From NCBI GenBank assembly GCA_037974665.1, contig CM075783.1, forward strand, positions 16,214,762 through 16,278,761: a stretch of DNA of 64,000 nucleotides, in the 5' to 3' direction. A program made the position numbers and the translations under genes. Below, piece after piece: positions 46,612 to 59,208 of this stretch (position 1 is the stretch's first letter; every line of letters starts with the position of its first letter). A model generated the notes under the pieces. That model had not been told where the DNA came from. It saw only the letters and a list, made by a program, of their open reading frames with translations, and made no database searches. The stretch is from Ehretia macrophylla. Its lineage: Eukaryota; Streptophyta; Magnoliopsida; Boraginales; Ehretiaceae.

Positions 46612-46686
46612 CATTCTCTTCATAACTTGTACTCATCATTCGTTCATCGAACAATTAGATCGAAACTTAAAACTTGTCCAGAAACA

Positions 46687-47127
46687 ATGCAAACAACTTC
46701 CCTTCTTCAACACCCCACCCTCCCCCGACCTCCCTTGTTGAAAAATGTCAGGTACAACGGCAAAACACTGGCACACAAACAAAAAAGACCCTTAAATTGT
46801 ATTTTTGCATTGAAAAGAGATCATGAACATGGTAAAGATCATTACAATGGTAGGCTCGTTGATGATAACATGATTGTTCTTCGAATGCGAATTCATGAGA
46901 TGAAAATGGTTGAGAGAAACGATGAGGCTCCGTCGAATTGGATGGAATGGGAGAAGAGATGGTACTTGAGCTATGATTCTGATGTGTGTCAAGCAGTAGG
47001 GTTTTTGCAAACTGTGTTAATGGAGACTAGGCCAGGCATGGTCTTAGGGATGTTAGCTATTTTGATGCTCAGTGTTCCTGCATCCTTCACTTTTGTTTTG
47101 CGTAACTTAATGGATTTTGTTCATTAA
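46687..47127 (+). CDS. Gene D: small plant protein of unknown function, intact copy
   Basis: The product is 146 aa from one exon. Layout as in gene A: basic S/T/P-rich N-terminus (1-45), NWMEWEKRWY (84-93), DVCQAVGFLQ (99-108), TRPGMVLG and a hydrophobic segment (about 117-139). It differs from A at about 14 residues; most changes lie in the N-terminal part and in the membrane segment and tail, while the tryptophan motif is unchanged. An in-frame upstream extension exists, but it has no ATG and the other copies do not share it, so the ATG at 46687 is preferred. The leader is the short ancestral form. With the least altered promoter region and an intact frame, this is the likeliest functional copy. 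I infer a membrane-bound organelle protein and no more. Confidence 0.8.
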   Translation: MQTTSLLQHPTLPRPPLLKNVRYNGKTLAHKQKRPLNCIFALKRDHEHGKDHYNGRLVDDNMIVLRMRIHEMKMVERNDEAPSNWMEWEKRWYLSYDSDVCQAVGFLQTVLMETRPGMVLGMLAILMLSVPASFTFVLRNLMDFVH

Positions 47128-47159
47128 AGGGATAGTTGATGTATTATATTGCTAGTGTT

Positions 47160-47166
47160 TCTCCTG

Positions 47167-47205
<39 letters not shown>
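47160..47205. repeat. (TA)n microsatellite at the LINE 3' end
   Basis: A pure TA run, longer than the equivalent in block B (14863-14876), marks the boundary between the gene D 3' flank and the LINE remnant. Confidence 0.85.
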
Positions 47206-47207
<2 letters not shown>

Positions 47208-47542
47208 TAAAATGAGTTTTATTAGTAGATACTAAGGGGTGCAGCACAAAAATTATTTATATCAACTATATAAAATATTTAAATATTCTTGTCTACTATT
47301 TACATTGATTTTACAAGAACCATCAGCGAAGAACAAAGATCATAAATGAATGTTTTTTCAAAGAAGAAAGAGGCAATTCCTTCCCCTTCAAAAGTTCTTG
47401 AATTTCATTCATTCCACAAAGTCAATATAATGGTAAGTGGGACCGCATAGATAACTTTTTTCTTGTACTTGGAAGATTTGATCTCACTCCATATTCTTAT
47501 TCGTCACAATAAGGACTTTGAAACAACCTATCAATACCCGTA
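47206..47542 (-). pseudogene. LINE remnant, 3' half, block D
   Basis: It is the paralogue of 14878-15215. It is interrupted at 47543 by the copia insertion; the other half is at 52080-52362. Confidence 0.6.
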
Positions 47543-47547
47543 CGTAA

Positions 47548-50500
47548 TGTCAAGAGAAATACGAGACATGAGTTTTACAAAAAGAAGTGTATATATTGCT
47601 GAGAAAGTTGTTGTACAATTATAATATACAAGTTTTTATATAGGTGCAAGGGTACTTGCTCTCCAAGTTAATCTAAATACGATAATCCTAAGTATGACAA
47701 ATTATACAGTTGTACGCGGAATATACATGGAATAATTATATACATTAACACCCTCCCTCAAACTCAAGGTGGTGCAAAGGACATTAGCTTGAGTTTGCAA
47801 ATTAGATCCTGGAGGTGGCTCGGAGGATGTGCTTTAGTAAAGATATCTGCAAGCTGATCAGTCGAGGGAGTATACCGAAGCTTGAGAGTTCCCTGACCAA
47901 CATGCTGACAAATGAAGTTACAGTCATACTCAATGTGACGAGTGCACTCATGGAAGACATCATTGTGAGCAATCTGAATAGCACTCTGATTGTCGCAATG
48001 AAGAATGGTGCCAGGAGGCTGAGAGATACCTATATTAGCAGGAAGCCAACGAAGCCAAATAACCTCCTGAGTAGCATCAGCGAGTGCACGATACTCGGCC
48101 TCAGTACTCGCGCTAGCAACAATAGTCTATTTCTTACTGCGCCAACAAAGAAAAGAGTCACCAAGGAGGAAACAGTATCCAGTCACAGACTGCCGGTCAA
48201 TAGGATCACCAGCCCAATCTGCATTTGAGTAGGCATGCAAGATTAATGATGAGCAGGTAGAGAAAAATAGGCCATGAAATAAGGTACCCTTGATATAACG
48301 AAGTATCCAGAGAACCGCAACATAGTGTATGATGCAAGGAACGGACATGAACTGACTGACTAGGTGAACTGCATATGCAATGTCAGGCCGAGTCACAGTG
48401 AGATAGATAAGACTGCCAACCAGCTGCCGATACAAAGATGCATCTGCAGATAGTGTCCCATCCAGTGGGGTAAGACGGACATTAGCATCAAGAAGAGTTG
48501 ATGCAGTCTTGCTGTCAGTAAGGACGACACGAGCTAGAAGATCCAAAGAGTACTTGGCTTGAGAGAGATAGTAGCCAGTCGAATCAAATGAAACTTCAAT
48601 GCCCAAAAAGTAACTTAGAGGACCAAGATCCTTCATCTCAAAGTGGTGACTGAGAAACTGCTTGAGATCAGAAATACCCTGCAAGTTATTGCCAGTGATA
48701 AACATATCATCCATATATAAGAGCAATAGAATAAGACCAAAATTAGAATGCGAATAAACAGTGTAGAATCATGGTTATGCGGAGTGAAGCATAAATCAGT
48801 AATAACATAACTGAATTTAGAGAACCAGGCACGTGGAGCTTGCTTGAGACCATAGAGGGCACGACGTAATCGACACACTTTGTGAGGAGGATGAGAGTAA
48901 CCTGGAGGAGGCTTCATGAAAACTTCTTATGTCAGGTCACCATTAAGAAAAATATTTTTAACATCCATCTAAAACAACTTCCACTGTCTGATGGCGGCAA
49001 CGGCAACTAATGTCCGGATAGAGGTGAGACGTGCAACTGGAGTGAACGTTTCCTCATAGTCAATACCATATTCCTGAGTGAAGCCCTTAGCCACCAACCG
49101 AGCCTTATAGCGCTCTATAGATCCATCAGAGTGAGTCTTCACCTTGTACACCCATTTACAACCCATGGCATTTTTCCCCAGGGGTAGATCGACCAAATCC
49201 CAAGTGTGTTTGGCTTCTAAGGCCAACAATTCATCTATCATAGCTTGCTGCCAAAGAGGGTCAGAACTAGCCTCATGATAAGTTTGGGGCCTCATTGAGG
49301 GAAAAAATGGTAGAAAAACAATGGTAATCAAGACGATGAAGAGGAATAGCTCTTACACGTGTAGACCGACGGAGAGATGGATCAGGGGAGACAGGGGAAA
49401 AATCAACAATGGAAGACTCAGCATCAGGCATAGGATCATCAGGTGGAATAGTCTCCGCAGGATGGGCCATGTCAAGGGTGATGTCAGTGCTTGCACTAGT
49501 ACCTATGTCACTGTCATCATCAAGAAATAAAGAAAGAGAGGAATCTATAAAGTATGAGGTAGAGACACCATAAGGAAGAGAAAATGGAGAGAGAGATGAA
49601 AGATCACATGACGAGAGATACGGAGACATTTAGAGAGTGGATCCCAACACCAAAAACCCTTATGCTCAATACCATAACCCAAGAAACAGCATAATCGAGC
49701 TCGAGGTTCAAGTTTAGTACGTTCATGTGGAGGAAGAGAAACAAAGCATGCACAACTGAAAACCCTAAGATGATCATAGTTTGGAGGATGACCATACATG
49801 TGTTCAAAATATGTGAGATTATTGATTGTGGGAGAGGGTAAACGGTTAATGACATGCATAGCAGTGAGGTCTTTTTCTCCTCAAAAGCGCTTATGATATG
49901 ATAAAGAGATGAGGAATGTGCGAGTGATATCAAGGATGTGTCTGTATTTTCGCTCAACCCACCCATTTTGTTGTAAGGTATAAGGGCAAGAGCGATGTGC
50001 GATAATGCCGTGTTGACGAAAAAGAGCAAGTAAATTATACTCTTTATACTCCATGGCATTGTCAGCACAGGATTTTTATGCATTGATTAAAATGAGTGTG
50101 AATCATGGCAATGAAGTTCAAATAGATGCGTGGAAAATCAGACTGATGATGCATAAGATATATCCAGGTAAAACGAGAATAATCATCCACAAAGATTACA
50201 AAATATTGAGATCCCCCTGTAGTAGGAGTTGGAGAAGGCTAGGACCCTAAATGTCAGAATGAACTAAATGAAAGCATGTAGAGGATACATAATAAATTTT
50301 ATTACCGGAAGTGACTGAGAGTGCAGTAGAAGATGGAGAACTAGACTGGGCTAAAACTTGTTTAAGAATATCTTGGAGATCAGCAACAGATATATGAGAG
50401 GCATAAGGATCACTGAGATATGCAAGGGAACCCTCAGTAGTAGCAGCAGAGTATGACAGTAGCACTGATGAATTTTGGGCCTTGAAGGAACCACCCTTGG

Positions 50501-52074
50501 GCCGAGTACCCTGAGAATTCTTGTTAGGGTTGCGATAGCACTCATGTTGATAGTGGCCAGGTCCTGTATTTTTGTAAAATGAGTAGGTCTGAGTGGGGCA
50601 GTACAAGAGAATATGACCAGGCAGATGACAATACTTGCATTCCAGTGTGGATGCTGAAGTCTTCTTTGAGGTATGAGTAGAAGTTCTAAGTACTACATCG
50701 GCGGAGCGGGATCAGCGAGATTGAAGACGGTCTCCTAAAAAATAAGCTCTTGGACTGCTTGTTCAAGTGTAGAAAAAGGACTATAGTGAAGGAGAGAAGC
50801 ACGAACAAGCTCGAAATCATTATGAAGGGCTATGAGAAACTGAACAAGGCGGCCACGATCTCGCCAAGTAGTAAATTTGGTGGCATCTTCATCACAATCC
50901 CAACCAGGCTCGGAGGCTGTGAGCTGATCCCAAATTGAATACATCTGAGACAATCGATTGACTTGCTTCTTGACGCATGCAGTGAAGAGTTGTAGTAAGT
51001 TGATATTGAAGTGCTCCATCAGCAGCAGTATATCTTTATGCCAGAAAATCCCAAACTTGTTTTGCTATATCAAAATGCCCAAATTGAAGACTGATGGAAG
51101 TGACAGAAGTGTTCCGAAGCCAAGTGATTATATGATGATTCTTGTTATCCCAATCTTCAAGACAGTATACAAACTTGTCATCTGATTCATCGGATTTCTT
51201 TTTCAGTTCCTTAACATCCCCAGTTATGATTCTCCATAGTTTTCGACCCTTAAGGAAACTTGTCATGGCTTGAGCCGAAGGTACATAATTACCACCATTA
51301 AGGAGTAGAGAAATAGGTTGTAAGACATCCGATCGTTCCATTATGAAACCCAAAAGTGATATTTAGAGTGAGATTTTGAGAAAAATAATGGCAAAAACAG
51401 TTTCAGGACGTTGAAAAACCTAGGGAAGGGTTTGATCAATTTTTTTTTGTTTTTGTTTTTTTAGGATGACGATATGGCAGAAAGATTAAGGTTGCTGACG
51501 TGGCGTCCTGGTCAGCGATGATGTGGCAGACGATTCAGATTGATGACTGGTGTTGATGTGGGTTAGGGCTGACGTCAAGATGACGTCAGCAAGGCTGTGT
51601 TTGGTAAAAATTGGAAAAGAAGAGAAACTACGGCAGAATATTCCGGAGGTGTGTGAGGGCATGTGTGGAGGAGTTAGGTGGCGATTTGGATATGCCTGGA
51701 CTCCTCTCGATGAGATCTACACGGTGGTATGACGCATGTAGATGAATAGTGGTTGGATAATTTTGAAACGATGCGAGACGGATTGGTTGCTGTTTTTGTG
51801 CTTCTTGATTTTAAGAATTGTGGTGGTGACGATGAAGATGATGACAATAGCACAGGCTACCAGGATGGTAGCTCTGATACCATGTCAAGAGAAATACGAG
51901 ACATGAGTTTTACAGAAAGAAGTGTATATATTGCTGAGAAAGTTGTTGTACAATTACAATATACAAGTTCTTATATAGGTGCAAGGGTACTTGCTCTCCA
52001 AGTTAATCTAAATATGGTAATCCTAACTATGGCAAATTATACAACTATACACGGAATAATTATATACATTAACA
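47548..52074 (-). mobile_element. Ty1/copia LTR retrotransposon, minus strand, block D copy (4527 bp)
   Basis: LTRs lie at 47548-47750 (203 bp) and 51883-52074 (192 bp, with an 11-bp deletion). CGTAA flanks it (47543-47547 and 52075-52079), the same duplication at the same place as in block B, so both come from one insertion. The primer site, complement of 51871-51882, is the exact tRNA-iMet form TGGTATCAGAGC. Compared with block B about 555 bp are missing (B 17890-18450), which takes out the protease and the integrase zinc region. Confidence 0.93.
47770..51353 (-). pseudogene. Copia gag-pol, block D copy, broken
   Basis: On the minus strand from 51353: gag start (MGFIMERSD) and gag (51353-50735); a worn knuckle (about 50600); after a deletion, integrase core (about 50220-49900) and its C-terminal part (49859-49273); reverse transcriptase (49331-48127) with YMDDM at 48717-48703 and LTVTRPDIAYAVHLVSQFM; RNase H to about 47780. 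The reverse-transcriptase frame 48726-48127 is open for 199 codons, longer than in block B. Stops, frameshifts and the missing protease make it non-functional. Confidence 0.9.
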
Positions 52075-52079
52075 CGTAA

Positions 52080-52362
52080 TATTAGTGGTAATTTTCCATA
52101 GACATTTAGCCCAAGTACATTTAAGTAATAGATGTTTTACCGACTCCATATCATTCTTGCATAGAAACACTATTGACAACAATTTGCCTTATTTTTTAAA
52201 GATTGTTCAATGTAAGAATTCTTCCCCAAGCTATCTTCCAAGCAAAAAATGCAACTTTAGTTGGAGCACATGACTCCCAAATATCATTTTACGGGAAAAC
52301 CACAAGCATGTCAGGTTTGGCTTTACTGACAAGAGCTCTATAAGATGATTTCTCCGTGATCA
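52080..52362 (-). pseudogene. LINE remnant, 5' half, block D
   Basis: It is the paralogue of 20254-20530, with the same zf-RVT pieces ([21 protein letters not shown]) across broken frames. Confidence 0.7.
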
Positions 52363-53481
52363 TCCCATTTTTAACCAAATTTTATTTTATTTTATCATCT
52401 CTCTTGAATAAAACCATAATTATTCAAGTGATCCAAAAAACTTAATAAGTACCTGTTGGAAAATTTTATAACGTGTGAGCTTACATTAAATAATTATTCT
52501 GTTTTCATAAAACAGATTTATGGATAGTCCTGAGTGGTAAGCCCATATGTGACCATAAGGTTATTGGGCTCAACATCTTGGTTATTAAAAATTTAGTTGG
52601 GTAGTTCAGTGTAGGCTACTAGTTTTATTGACGTCCGTGATAGGAGGGCCCAGTAGAACTCCTATTTGAGTTAGGTCCCTTCTATAATACTTGCTCTATA
52701 AAAGGATCTTATACGCATGGTAGTGGAATCCATAGCTACTCTCATTGAAAGCAGTCAGAAAGCAAGGGTATAAGAAGGAAAACCTAGTACATTGTATTGT
52801 ACATTGATTTAGGAAGCAAGACGATCTAAACATGTACTCCTATTCATCTTTTGGATTTGGTGTCCTGAATTCATATATGAATCCTGAAAATTATGCAATG
52901 TTGTAAATCAAAATTATGTAATAAATAAATTCAATCATTCCTCTATTTCTCAATCATTAACCTCCATTGTAAAAGTCAATTTCCACCCAAAACTACCATC
53001 TACTCATTACGCATATGAATTAATAGTAACATATTTATCTTGATTCCAAAAAAAGAGAGTAAGGAAAAAAGCCTTTAAAGAGATAGTAAGAGAAACATTT
53101 CATTTGTCAACCCAAAAGTAGATCCTTTCCCTGTTGCCCACACAAAAAATATATCATATGAACTAATGCCCATGAACTATCTCTTCTTCTATTTTGAGTA
53201 TAAGTACTTATCTCACAATAGCAACAATAGTACCTAGAGTAATTATTTTACTAAACACGATTCCTAGAAGAATTTATCAAGATATATGAAAGAAAAAATT
53301 CAATAATAAGTAATAATGATCAAATTATTTGGATTAGATTTCTCTCAACCTGTATGTTGTATACTTTGGATTAGATTATATTCGATATGTTGTATATTCA
53401 AATCATGTATAACCTAGGAAGTTTAAGCTTATCCATCATTTTCTCCAGATTGCCATACAAGATGTATCGTAAATATAAGAG
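52363..53481. other. Non-coding segment between LINE remnant and second copia, block D
   Basis: It is collinear with 20531-21637. It includes the solo-LTR-like stretch beginning TGTTGGAAAATTTTA near 52455 and its CTATAAAAGG. No gene is visible. Confidence 0.45.
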
Positions 53482-54802
53482 CTATGTGTTATGAAACATT
53501 CTTGGGTAGATATTCTATCATATAGTTGAAAGCATCTTCAAGTTAGAAAAATAAAGAATAAGGTGTAAAGCCCTCTTGTATGGATAAAGTTGGAAGACAT
53601 CATCATAAAGAGATATTATCATGTCTTAAAATGGAAGATGATATAACATTGATGTCATCAATTTGAGCTTTGTATTTCTATAAATAGAGGAGATTAGAAT
53701 GAAATGAGATGTACCTGCAAGGAATTAATATAATCTTCTTTTCTAAACTCTCTTAACTCTTTTTTTATTTTGTTGCATTTTAGCATTAATTTTATAACAC
53801 GTTATCAACACGAGTTTCTACCACAAATCTAGATTACAAGTGGTCCAATTGAATTGCTTAAAATTATGTCGGTAACTTCTCATTTAATCTTTTCCATGTT
53901 TCGAATTACAATTTTTCTTAAGTATCGAATTGTGTACAGTTACTTGTTAATCTGATACAGATAAATAGTGAAGATATATTTTTATTCCTTTTAGGTCGCT
54001 TAACTTCCTATTAATTTTCCTATTCTAACTTTCACGCTCTTTTTTCTTCATGAACTTATATGCCTAAAGCTTATCAGGTTGCTGATACCTTCAACAAACA
54101 CACATTAAGCAAATTTCTATTACGGTAGACTTGCAAGTTGCTGGATGGCACAACTTTAAATATAGATGCTTGCCACTAGAGATAGTCACTATAATACAAT
54201 TATGTAATTAAAATTATGTATATGAAGTGTGTCTGTCTACAAATATATGATGCATGTGATGTTTATGCATGTTTGTATATAAACCGGACATGACCGCATC
54301 CCTATGATCACTTTAGTGCCTTGTTTTTGTTTCTTTTATTTTAATATATCACCTCTGACTAATGATATTTAAAAAGAAAAAAAAAAGAAAAAGAAAGAAA
54401 AATTATAGATAACAATATTGTGCTATCTACTAGCTTTGAATATCAATTACATCTTACTAGCTCGACACCATTCCCTGAGGAGAATCAGATTGCCTTGAAG
54501 CAAACGGCAATACATTCCTTGAAAGTGAATGCAATATATGCCTACAAATATAGCAATTGACATGGTTGTCACCATAAACGACAATTGTAATCTTGGCATG
54601 ATGCCAGAGATCTCGTCGGGAAAAAAAAAGTGAGCTGAACAAGGAGCTCGCTAGATGTAGTTTACTACACCTTATTGGAAAGAGTCGTTGCATGTTTTGG
54701 TCATGGTCAAGATTAAAGAAAGTTGAGAAGAAAATAAAGAAAAGTAAACAAAAGTGGAGACAAAAGTTAAAGGTGATAATGATGATGTTTAATATAATAA
54801 TT

Positions 54803-56557
54803 TGCCACACCCCTAAAATACGCCTAGGCAAATCTCAGGAACGAGACTGCCGCGCATTAAAAATGAATAACCTTCCTAAATACGCAAGGCACTAAACTAA
54901 CATATATAAACTAGAAACCATAATAGTAAATAAGCGGCAAGTCATCAGAGCATCTAAGCCAACTTGAGCACAACGAAATTAAATCTCCAAATTCAATAAA
55001 TAAAATATCGAAGATATATAACTTCTTACATGGTCTTAAACAAAAGTGAAATCGTAACCAAATGTCTAGACAAAATAAATAAGTTGTTTATAACTAAGAA
55101 ATCTAAATTTCTTATTCAATTTCTTGTCAAGCGCCCTCTATCGCAAGTAATGACCAAAGTCTATTCTCCCTTTTGCAAAGAAAATCATTTTTACAAAAAA
55201 ATGAAACACAAATCTCAGTAAGTGGTGATCCCCAAGAAAACCTCTTGGGACCTTTAGTATTCGTAAATGTCAAAATAAGTCTTTTTGTAAAAGATCATTA
55301 AATGCCATAATTCATAACTATTTCACTGTTCATGCTAAAACCGACACTTTATGCCTGAAGTCATAAAAACTCATGCAAAAAGATAAACTTATATGTCAAA
55401 TGTTCAGAAAACTTGAAAATCAATAGTTTGAGTCCACTGCACAAAGTCCAAGGAGGTAGCTGTGGCTATAAACGAGTAGCACCGTTCTGACGCAGTGTGG
55501 TTTGATAGGTACAAAACCACCAAAAGCCCCAAAGGTTTCTGATTCTTATGATAGTGCACTATCTCTGATATATTGGTGTTTAACTCCCACCAATAGGGTT
55601 TTGAATTCATAGCTGTATCAAATAGTTCAAAAGTATGTCTGATAGTCACTTGATGTACAAGAATAAATCTCAAAGTACCAAAATACGTTCAGAAAATCTC
55701 TTTAAAAAAAATCACTTTAAAATTTGGTTCCACGGTTTTGTTTTGGAATTTTCCAAACACATTTAATGCATTCATAATTCAAATATGTAAAAATAAGTAT
55801 CTAGTTTATTTGGAATTTTATAAAATATAAAAACATGTCAAACAACATAAATGGCTCCAATGGCAAGATCGTAAATAGAAACAAACTCTATTTCTTTCAA
55901 ATTAGAGTGCAGAATAGTAAATAAGTGAAAGTAGATCAATTATTGTTTTCCTAACTCATGGCCACTGTTCCGCAAACAGTGGCATCACTTTCAATCTTTT
56001 TTTTTTTTTTTTTTTTTTCAAAATATTCAATAAAGGAAATCATATAATTTATTCAAAAATAAAAAAAATCCCATTAAGCCCAAAATGTCCTATTTCCTTT
56101 CTCTAAGTTTCTCATTTAGTCAACATCAAATCTAAAGGTATATCTTTTCATGAAAATCCTCTTTCAACATATCATACACAAAATATGCCAAAATTTCCAA
56201 ATCATGCATATTAAATTTCTAAAATCCAATAATTCTATAAATCTTAATCATAATAGCATGAAAAATGTAGAAACTTCTGAAGGTGAGGAACAAACAACTT
56301 ACCTTTTGACGTACAAAGTCTAAATCTCAAGATAGTCCCTTTTTTTTTTATCATGAACTTCCAAGAATGTTTTTTATATTTTGCAAAGAGGCTACCAGTT
56401 AAGAACATTTTACAGATGACTCTAGGTTAGAAATAGACTTATAGGGCTGGGCTTAAATATTTATCATGAAGCCTAGTCCAAGAAAAATACATTTATATTC
56501 CGTTAATCCAATAAACGTAAAGTTAGTTAAGTGAGGTTCAAAATATGGGGCGTAGCA
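54803..56557 (-). repeat. Left LTR of the LARD-like element
   Basis: It is 1755 bp. Its first 230 bp (to about 55035) and its 55595-56310 part are matched by the right LTR. Confidence 0.85.
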
Positions 56558-59208
56558 TCCTTCCCTTCTAATTAAAAATTTCGTCCTCGAAACTTACCTA
56601 CCCTTATAAGAAAATAAAAGATAAATTCAAAGAAGGTATAATAAGAGATAATAACAATGGAAATTGTAACAAGTTTCACATAAGGTCACATAATCATTAT
56701 AATAGTCCAACCAGAAGGATATGGATGAGTCAAGGAAATTAGAGAGAGCAACTGTGTCAAAGTTCTTTATCTTATATTTTCTAGAACTAGTCAAGTTAAA
56801 ACTAATCTCACAATGAGTAGATGATATAAATACAAACATATAAATGAATAAAAGATAGAGATCAATAATAATTATAAGCATATTGAACATATAGACGAAT
56901 CCAAGAGTTTTAGAAATTGGTCGATAGGTCTAAATATTAGGTTACAAAGTAAAGTTGGCAAGATTTTTTTTTTTTTCAGGAAGGATATGAATACAAAGGC
57001 AATCATATCCAATACTTGCATCAAAATAAATAATAATCACATAAATATCTTGTTTTAAAATAATTAATGAACTCATCATTTGTCTATCATTAATTCAGAA
57101 ACTTCAAACTAAGGTCACAAGGTCAAATGTAGCGATTATGAGCCCAATTAGAGTTCCAAAGTGACAATAAACTCGAAGTACATCTCATAGGGTACTTTTC
57201 AATAACAAAATAAATATTTAATTTCTAACTAGTCTATTTCTGGAAAAATATAATTTTGTCCAAATAAGCATGTATCATTACCAATATATTCAATAGATGG
57301 CTAACAAATTTCTTTTAGGTATGTCCTAGTTTTAAAATAAATATAAGAGCTATGTAAATCAAAAATTTTATTTCAGATATTCAGTCAAAGTAAAGAAAAC
57401 CATATTTCGAAGGCATTAGTTAGTTTTCTTTTACAAAATATGTTTTTGTATTTTTTGACAAAATAGTATGCAGGCTAGTTAGTCCAAAACAACTAAAAGT
57501 TTCAGAAAATAAAAAGAAACAAATACCAAGAAAATATTTTGTTCCTTTTTTTTTTGTTGGCCACATAAGCAAGATTGTAAGTCATTTACTTTCAAAAAGT
57601 ACACAAGAAACATATACAAAATGTCACAAATTCTCTGCATGAAAGTATGCTATCATCTAAATTCAAAATAAGACAAGTAGAAAAATAAATTTAACGTAAT
57701 TTAACTATAAAGTCATAAAGGATAAAACAAAAGAATCATAGATAGCATTTTAGTTAAACAGACTTGGAGAAGTAACAAACCACTAATATCTATACTTGTA
57801 ATAAATCCTAAAAAACTAGGGTTTATTTCTAATTATTTCTGAGCAACTATAACATGATATAGAGCAGTTGCATGCATATAGATCTAAGGCTAAATCAAAG
57901 AGGCACGAATTAGTGAAAAATACCACCAAGGAAACAAATAAAGATTTCAATTATTTAAATTCTCATAATTCAATGGTTATTTGAAAGGGATACTCAAACA
58001 AGATTGTAACACCAATGAGTTTTAAATACCGGTAACAAAGAGTTGGTCAACCAAGAATGACGGGAAAACTCATGCTATAGAGTAGGATTTAAACCGTTTG
58101 ACAACTGGTAGTGATGACTATAAATAATATATCAATGTGGGTACATGACTGAAAAGAGCATTTGGATATATTATGATCTTAACTACTTCAGATCCACAAA
58201 AATCAATTCAAAGAAAAAAAATTGGGTACAACCGCGAAGCAAGATTTATATTATACTTGGTCACAATTAGTAATATAAAAGACTATAAGCCTAAAAAATT
58301 ATAGGAAGTCAATGTTTAGCAAGAGGGCGAAATATTATCTCAATGGCAAAAAAAATCTAGAATTACAAGAATGACTTAATAGATCAGAAGGCACGAGGAA
58401 CTTCAAAGTAGCATCGATAGTAAATTTATATATATTCTTTTAGGTGATCAACAATATAGCAGTAACATACTTTTTCCTTCTTAGTAAAGCAATTGAGAGA
58501 GGAAAAATAAAAAGTCAAATCACAAGTAAAAGTTCTAACAAGGACATGCATAGAGTTTAATAATATGGAAACAATAACTACACAAAAAGAAAAGAATCTA
58601 ATGATGAGCTTTAAACAAATAACGTTAAATAAGCAAACAAACTAATTGCATTTTGTGCGAATTCATCAATCAAATATTCTGCTAAATGGCACCAAGACAA
58701 AATTTATAGTAAGATATTTAGTAGCTAGAACTTGTTGGATCGAGTTATTCATAAAAGATTAATTCAATGACAAGTACAACATCAACATGGTACATGATTA
58801 TTAAAATCAATAAGGATTGCATTGCCCAGATCACAAAAGAGCTTAACCAACAGATTTCACACAACTTGTCCAAATAGACTGCACAATGATTTAGAAGAGT
58901 CGACAAAGGGATAGAAGTAATTCCGTAAATGCTGAAAATTTCTAGATAACACATAGCGATACAAAAAGGAATAAATTAATTAATAAAATAAGCAAGGAAA
59001 CGAGAAGCCTATTAAACGCATACATTCTCTTATGCACTATGATTACATCAATTACTCTCGGAAGTCCTTACTTTCTAGGAACAACAAGTGCTTAAAATTC
59101 AATACAGATAAAAGGTCACAAAAGAAAAACATAACATATCAACACAAAAATCTAGTTCGCTCCCATCCAGGCCTTAAATGATCATGAACCTAAACTCTGA
59201 TACCACTC
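56558..59208 (-). other. Non-coding inside of the LARD-like element
   Basis: It is 2651 bp, strongly AT-rich, with no frame longer than about 90 codons and no recognisable gag or pol motif on either strand. Confidence 0.7.

Noticed and set aside
46627-46686. A 20-residue N-terminal extension of gene D
   Set aside because: It would need a TTG start and is not shared by the other copies; the ATG at 46687 is conserved in all four.
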